In this document: positions 59,697 through 64,000 of the stretch, in pieces | How the letters are laid out: each line of letters opens with the position of its first letter | Position numbering within the stretch: the first letter of the stretch is position 1 | NCBI GenBank assembly: GCA_013138975.1 | Contig: WTBR01000026.1 | Coordinates: forward strand, 1-64,000 | Source: Bacteroidales bacterium | GTDB lineage: Bacteria > Bacteroidota > Bacteroidia > Bacteroidales > UBA12077 | Length of the DNA: 64,000 bases | Direction: 5' to 3' | Notes under the pieces: generated by a model | The model's input: only the letters and a program-made list of their open reading frames with translations | Told to the model about the DNA's origin: nothing | Databases searched by the model: none | Position numbers and translations under genes: made by a program

Positions 59697-62636
59697 ATGA
59701 AATGTCAAGTTATGGATTATCCATCAGAACAATTCAATATCCTTAAAAAAGAAATCTCAAAACTTATTAAGAATGAAAAATACGATCAAATTCTTAATAG
59801 GCTTGATTTGTTTGATAGAAAAAATTTAATTCATATTTCTGAATCTACAAGTCCCAAAGAACAAACAAAAGAAAATTCAGATCCTTCATTAGAAAATTAT
59901 ATATATAAATCATTATTAGACATAACACCATCGGGCATTTGTATTTTTACAAAAGATAAATTTTTGTTTGTAAATATTGCTTGGTTAAAAGTTTTGGGAT
60001 ATTCGGAAGAAGAAGCTTACAAAATGAATCCCTTGGAGTTTGTTCATCCTGATATGAGAAAAGAAGTGGATCAAAGAGCTGATATGAGAATACGGGGTGA
60101 GGATGTTCCTAAGCGATACGATATGAAAATTCTCACTAAAGATAAAAGCGTAAAATGGATAGACCTAACTCTTTCATTAATACAATTTGAAAATAAAAAA
60201 GCGACTCTTTGTATATTTAATGACATTACTGAAATGTATAATACCCGAGTTGCATTGATGAAAAGTGAAGAAAAGTTTAGAAGATTAACAGAATTATCAC
60301 CGGCTGCAATTTGTATTCAAACAACAGATAAGTTTTTATGGGCTAACCCGGCTTGGTCGGAAATATCCGGATATCCACTTGATGAGGTTTTAAAAATGGG
60401 ACCTTTGGATGTAATTCATCCTGATATGCAAGAAAATGCAAAAAAAAGATCAGAATCCAGATTAAATAGTGAAGATGTTACATCAAGGTATAATTTAAAA
60501 ATATTAACAAAAAATAAAAAGGTAAAATGGGTTGATATTGCCGTATCTGTAATTCAATTTGAAGGACAAACAGCTTCGTTAGCATTAAGTTCAGATGTTA
60601 CGAAACAAGTAAATGCTCAAAAGGCATTAAAGGAAAGTGAAGAGAAATATCGAAGTCTTATAGAAAATCTTCGTTCGGAGTATTTTTTTTACAGGCATAA
60701 TATTGATGGAATTTTTGAATATGTGAGTCCTTCAATAATACACGTTTTAGGTTATTCACAGGAAGAATTTCTTACACATTATAACAAATATTTAACCGAT
60801 AATCCAATAAATAAAATTGCAGACGAAAAAACAAAACTTGCAATAAATGGCATTCAACAACTACCTTATGAATTAGAAATTTATAATATTCAAAAGAAAG
60901 AACATACTTTAGAAATTTCGGAAATACCAATAATTGATAACGAAGGAAACGTATCTAGTATAGAAGGAATAGCGCATGATATAACATCCCAGAAAAAAGC
61001 GGAAGAAACAATAAAGAATCAAATAAAAGAAATTCAGATTCATAATGAAGAGGTAAAAGCGATTAGTGAAGAAGCAAAGGTCATAAATGAAGATCTTGAA
61101 GCTCGAATTGTAGAAATAAACAATCTAAATGAGGAACTTAAGACAAGTGAAAATAAATTTAGAACTCTTGTTGAAAATATTCCAGGTGTTGTATATAGGT
61201 GTTTAATGCAAGATGATTGGGAGATGAAGTTTATTAGTAAAGAAATTGAAGCAATTTCAGGGTATCCCGATTCTGATTTTATAAATAATAGAGTAAGGTC
61301 ATACGGAAGTGTTATTCATCCAGATGATACAAAAGATGTTGTAAATTACATAGAGAAAGAAATAAGTCTTAAGAAATCATTTAGTTTTGAATATAGAATA
61401 GTCGATAAAGAAGGTAAAATTAAGTGGGTTTATGAAAAAGGTCAGGCAGAATTAGATAGTAATAATAAAGTAAAATGGCTTGATGGCGTAATACTTGATA
61501 TAACAGAACAGAAAAAAGCTGATCAAGCTTTACAAGAAAGTAAAAAGCTTTATGAAAAATTAGTAGTTAATCAGGGAGAAGCTTTGGTTATAGTTAATAA
61601 TGAAGATGAATTTATTTTTACTAATCCGGCAGCATATGAAATATTTGGAGTGCCGGAAGGTAAGTTGGTTGGAAGAAATGTAAAAGAATTTATAACAGAC
61701 GAATATATTAGAGAAGTTAGTGAACAAACGGAAAAAAGAAAAATAGGAGCCAAAAGTACATATGAGTTAGAGATTAAAAGACCCGATAATTCAAAGCGTT
61801 TTATTCTGGTAACAGCTTCACCTGAGTATAATAAGGAGAATGAAATTATAGGTGCGTTTGCAATTTTTAGAGATATAACAGAGAGGAAAAAAACGGAGAA
61901 TGCATTGATAGAATCTGAAATGGAATTGAGAAAATCGAATACTCAAAAGGATAAGTTCTTTTCATTAGTTGCGCATGACTTAAGAAGCCCTATTGGTAAT
62001 TTTGTTCAAATTTCAGAACTCTTAAGATTTAATTATGAGGAGCTATCAAAAGAACAAAGTCATAATTTCTTTAAAAATTTACATATTTTGGCTGATCGAA
62101 CTTTCACATTGCTTGAAAATCTTCTAATGTGGTCAAGAAGTCAATTAGGAAGATTAGAAATTGAAAAACAAGAAATTGAGTTATATAATACAGTAAATGA
62201 AGTAGCCGGCCTATATGAAGAAAATTTTAATTCAAAAAATATACAGTTTAAGAATGAAATACCACAGAATTTAATAGTTAAGACTGATTTAAATATAGTT
62301 CAAACCGTTTTAAGAAATTTAATAAGTAACGCAATTAAGTTTTCATACGAGGAAGGTGAAATTGCGGTTGGTAGTTGTGATGATAAAGATATATTAGATA
62401 ATTCGAAGTGTCATATTATGTATGTTAAAGATACCGGAGTCGGAATTCCAAGAAATAAAATAAAAAAGATATTTAATATAGATGAGGAATTTACAACGCT
62501 TGGTACTGCAAGTGAAAAGGGAACAGGTCTGGGATTAATACTATGTAAGGAATTAATAGAAACGAATGGTGGTGAAATTTGGGTTGAGAGTAAAAAAGGA
62601 CAGGGCAGTAAGTTTTACTTTACTCTGAAACCTTAG
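59697..62636 (+). CDS. Cytosolic multi-PAS histidine kinase
   Basis: The 979-residue protein has no membrane helix. Five PAS domains lie at about 68-187, 195-312, 318-440, 490-610 and 615-735; the first two are close duplicates (both have the GYxxxEVxKMxPLxxxHPDM pattern). A coiled coil (about 440-490) separates PAS3 and PAS4. The HisKA box is FFSLVAHDLRSPIGN (His near 760) and the ATPase has NLISNAIKFSY, DTGVGIP and GTGLGLILCKELI. No receiver is fused and no response regulator is adjacent. A start five codons in (MDYPSEQ) is possible. Its stop codon overlaps the stop of the convergent kinase. Confidence 0.92.
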   Translation: MKCQVMDYPSEQFNILKKEISKLIKNEKYDQILNRLDLFDRKNLIHISESTSPKEQTKENSDPSLENYIYKSLLDITPSGICIFTKDKFLFVNIAWLKVLGYSEEEAYKMNPLEFVHPDMRKEVDQRADMRIRGEDVPKRYDMKILTKDKSVKWIDLTLSLIQFENKKATLCIFNDITEMYNTRVALMKSEEKFRRLTELSPAAICIQTTDKFLWANPAWSEISGYPLDEVLKMGPLDVIHPDMQENAKKRSESRLNSEDVTSRYNLKILTKNKKVKWVDIAVSVIQFEGQTASLALSSDVTKQVNAQKALKESEEKYRSLIENLRSEYFFYRHNIDGIFEYVSPSIIHVLGYSQEEFLTHYNKYLTDNPINKIADEKTKLAINGIQQLPYELEIYNIQKKEHTLEISEIPIIDNEGNVSSIEGIAHDITSQKKAEETIKNQIKEIQIHNEEVKAISEEAKVINEDLEARIVEINNLNEELKTSENKFRTLVENIPGVVYRCLMQDDWEMKFISKEIEAISGYPDSDFINNRVRSYGSVIHPDDTKDVVNYIEKEISLKKSFSFEYRIVDKEGKIKWVYEKGQAELDSNNKVKWLDGVILDITEQKKADQALQESKKLYEKLVVNQGEALVIVNNEDEFIFTNPAAYEIFGVPEGKLVGRNVKEFITDEYIREVSEQTEKRKIGAKSTYELEIKRPDNSKRFILVTASPEYNKENEIIGAFAIFRDITERKKTENALIESEMELRKSNTQKDKFFSLVAHDLRSPIGNFVQISELLRFNYEELSKEQSHNFFKNLHILADRTFTLLENLLMWSRSQLGRLEIEKQEIELYNTVNEVAGLYEENFNSKNIQFKNEIPQNLIVKTDLNIVQTVLRNLISNAIKFSYEEGEIAVGSCDDKDILDNSKCHIMYVKDTGVGIPRNKIKKIFNIDEEFTTLGTASEKGTGLGLILCKELIETNGGEIWVESKKGQGSKFYFTLKP

Positions 62637-64000
62637 AATTGTAATAAAAAACATGTTTTTCCTAGCTTCCCGGTAGGCAGATTGTTTGGTTCTGATTTTA
62701 CTGTTATATTACCACCGTGCAATAACATAATTTGCCTGGAAAGGCTTAAGCCAATACCAGAACCGCTTTCCTTAGTGGTAAAAAATGGAGTAAATATATT
62801 GCTCATTGTATCATAACTAATTCCTTTTCCATTATCGCTTATAGAAATAATAACTTTGCTTTCATCATTAACAATTGATGAGACTATTATTTCTGGTTTT
62901 TCGGTATTTATAAAACTTTCTATAGAATTTTTAATGAGGTTGATAAGAACCTGCTCAATTTGTGATTTATCGGCCTGTATAGTTATATTTTCAGGTTTAG
63001 ATATAAATTGAAAATTTATTGAATTTGATTTAAGTTCTTTTGCAAACAATGTTTCAATAGTTTGAATTAAGTCTTGAACTTTTATTTCTTCTTTCTTTGG
63101 TTCAGGAAGTAATGTTAGGTCTCTGAATTTTTGAACAAAGTTCAGCATTCCTTTGCTACGCTGCTGAATTATATCCATTCCTTTAATTGTTTTACTAATA
63201 GTTTCAACATTAATATCAGCAGGTTTTATGGCTGTGTTATCTATTTTGTACATTCTACTTATTGAGGTTGTTGCGGAATCAATCGGCGATACTGAATTCA
63301 TAATTTCATGTGTAAGTACACGAATTATTTTCTGCCAGGATTCAACTTCTTTTTTATCTAATTCCGATTGTATATTTTGAAAGGCAATAAGCTTAATGGT
63401 TTTATCCCCAATTTTTAACTCTACAAGTTTTGTCGATAATTCAAGGTTATTATTAGCGCTTTTGATATTTATTAATTGTTGATTATTTGGTTTTAATTTC
63501 ATTAATTTTTGAAGTGATCCTTGATATATCGAATCTAAATCAGAAATTGAATTTAATTTACTGACTTTTAGAATATCTTTTCCTGCAGGATTAAAAAACT
63601 CAACCTTAAGGTTTTCGTCAAATGATAAAATTCCAACACCAACATGTTCAACTACTTGTTTTAAATATTCGTATTGACTTATCTTCTCAATTCTTGCTTG
63701 TTCAATTATTCGGTTCACTTCATTTAATTTTTTATGAAGTTCAGAGTTTGATTTGGTATTTTTTTCTTGGTTAAATATAATGGTCGAATCTTTATTTGTA
63801 ACCGATGAAAAGAAATGGGACAAATCCCGGTTCGTTTTATTGAGGGAGTAAACTAAAAATCCGCCTTGAGCAATTAACAGTAAAAATAAGTTAATTTGAC
63901 TTGCAGTGTATTTTTCCAGAAAGAATAAATAGGAGAGTAGTAGTGCGTTTGCAAGAATTAGAAATACTCTTATTATAATCTGAAAGAATAATTTTTTATA
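62633..64000 (-). CDS. Membrane sensor histidine kinase, NtrB/NtrY-like (HK3), 5' end cut by window
   Basis: The frame is open from 62633 to the window edge without a stop, giving 455 codons, and continues beyond. It includes two membrane helices visible upstream of residue MSHFF (FFQIIIRVFLILANALLLSY and INLFLLLIAQGGFLVYSL), so an initiation at 63823 (TTG) is wrong. The PAS-like region, H box VLTHEIMNSVSP and ATPase boxes NLIKNSIES, DNGKGI, GSGIGLSLSRQIM match HK1 and HK2. An NtrC-type regulator gene and a permease are predicted just outside the window to the right. Confidence 0.9.
   Translation of the reverse strand, partial: YKKLFFQIIIRVFLILANALLLSYLFFLEKYTASQINLFLLLIAQGGFLVYSLNKTNRDLSHFFSSVTNKDSTIIFNQEKNTKSNSELHKKLNEVNRIIEQARIEKISQYEYLKQVVEHVGVGILSFDENLKVEFFNPAGKDILKVSKLNSISDLDSIYQGSLQKLMKLKPNNQQLINIKSANNNLELSTKLVELKIGDKTIKLIAFQNIQSELDKKEVESWQKIIRVLTHEIMNSVSPIDSATTSISRMYKIDNTAIKPADINVETISKTIKGMDIIQQRSKGMLNFVQKFRDLTLLPEPKKEEIKVQDLIQTIETLFAKELKSNSINFQFISKPENITIQADKSQIEQVLINLIKNSIESFINTEKPEIIVSSIVNDESKVIISISDNGKGISYDTMSNIFTPFFTTKESGSGIGLSLSRQIMLLHGGNITVKSEPNNLPTGKLGKTCFLLQF

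Noticed and set aside
63815..63823. TTG start for the right-edge kinase
   Set aside because: The frame continues upstream through two membrane helices that align with HK1 and HK2, so the start lies beyond the window.
1..64000. tRNA, rRNA, integrase or insertion-sequence transposase genes
   Set aside because: None was recognised on reading both strands; the repeats have no transposase-coding partner in the window. A covariance-model scan could still find a small RNA that I missed.

Overview
The window looks like a chromosomal stretch from an AT-rich member of the Bacteroidota, most plausibly a marine or anaerobic Bacteroidales/Marinilabiliales-type organism. This is inferred from several signs. 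There are five ~800-residue two-unit FtsX/MacB-type permeases. One protein carries a type IX secretion C-terminal sorting signal. There are many lipoproteins, a DUF4252 protein, Bacteroidota-style promoters (TTG, about 19-21 bp, TAnnTTTG-like), and dispersed palindromic repeats built on a CTTCGACAAGCTCAG core. I see no rRNA, tRNA, transposase, integrase or CRISPR array.

Layout. 0.2-15 kb: a lipoprotein metallopeptidase, then two copies of one module: histidine kinase plus NtrC-type sigma54 activator on the minus strand, divergent from an FtsX-like permease on the plus strand. An S41-type membrane protease follows the second copy. 15-19 kb: a 38-codon remnant of the same kinase family, then a two-gene minus-strand operon. 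Its first gene encodes a 101-residue single-pass membrane protein. Its second encodes a 1189-residue P-loop NTPase carrying 17 pentatricopeptide-like 32-residue repeats. This operon sits exactly where a third kinase/regulator pair would be expected, next to a third permease (19.4 kb). 22-29 kb: two more permeases around an FAD-dependent oxidoreductase. 29-41 kb: a decayed gene, lipoproteins, a T9SS-secreted beta-propeller protein, an acyl-activating enzyme/ACP/acyltransferase fusion, a periplasmic beta-propeller, an HNH-like protein and a HAD hydrolase. 41-48 kb: a seven-haem NapC/NirT-like cytochrome, a CPBP protease, a TetR operon with two paralogous membrane proteins and matching operators, and an FMN-binding flavoprotein. 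48-55 kb: a two-lipoprotein operon and a divergent cell-wall locus (M23 peptidase against BlaI plus an M56-M23 fusion). 55-59 kb: an HNH/NB-ARC/TPR protein flanked by ~260-bp direct repeats, the right-hand one containing a copy of the end of the M56-M23 gene. 59-64 kb: a DUF4252 protein, a five-PAS cytosolic kinase, and a further kinase of the NtrC-partner family running off the window.

How the genes may work together. The kinase/activator/permease modules look like an expanded envelope-stress or export regulatory family. Three permease promoters carry repeat pairs 20-22 bp apart upstream of sigma54-like elements. The most interesting content is two STAND-type NTPases of probable immune (NLR-like) type, each inserted beside the truncated 3' end of a paralogue of a nearby gene. 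The first has a membrane partner sharing a short G-[ND]-x-N-x-[ILV]-x-Q-D motif with its N-terminus, which suggests a two-component effector/receptor system joined by homotypic motif interaction. These functional statements are inference; the domains, motifs, operon spacing and remnants are read from the sequence.
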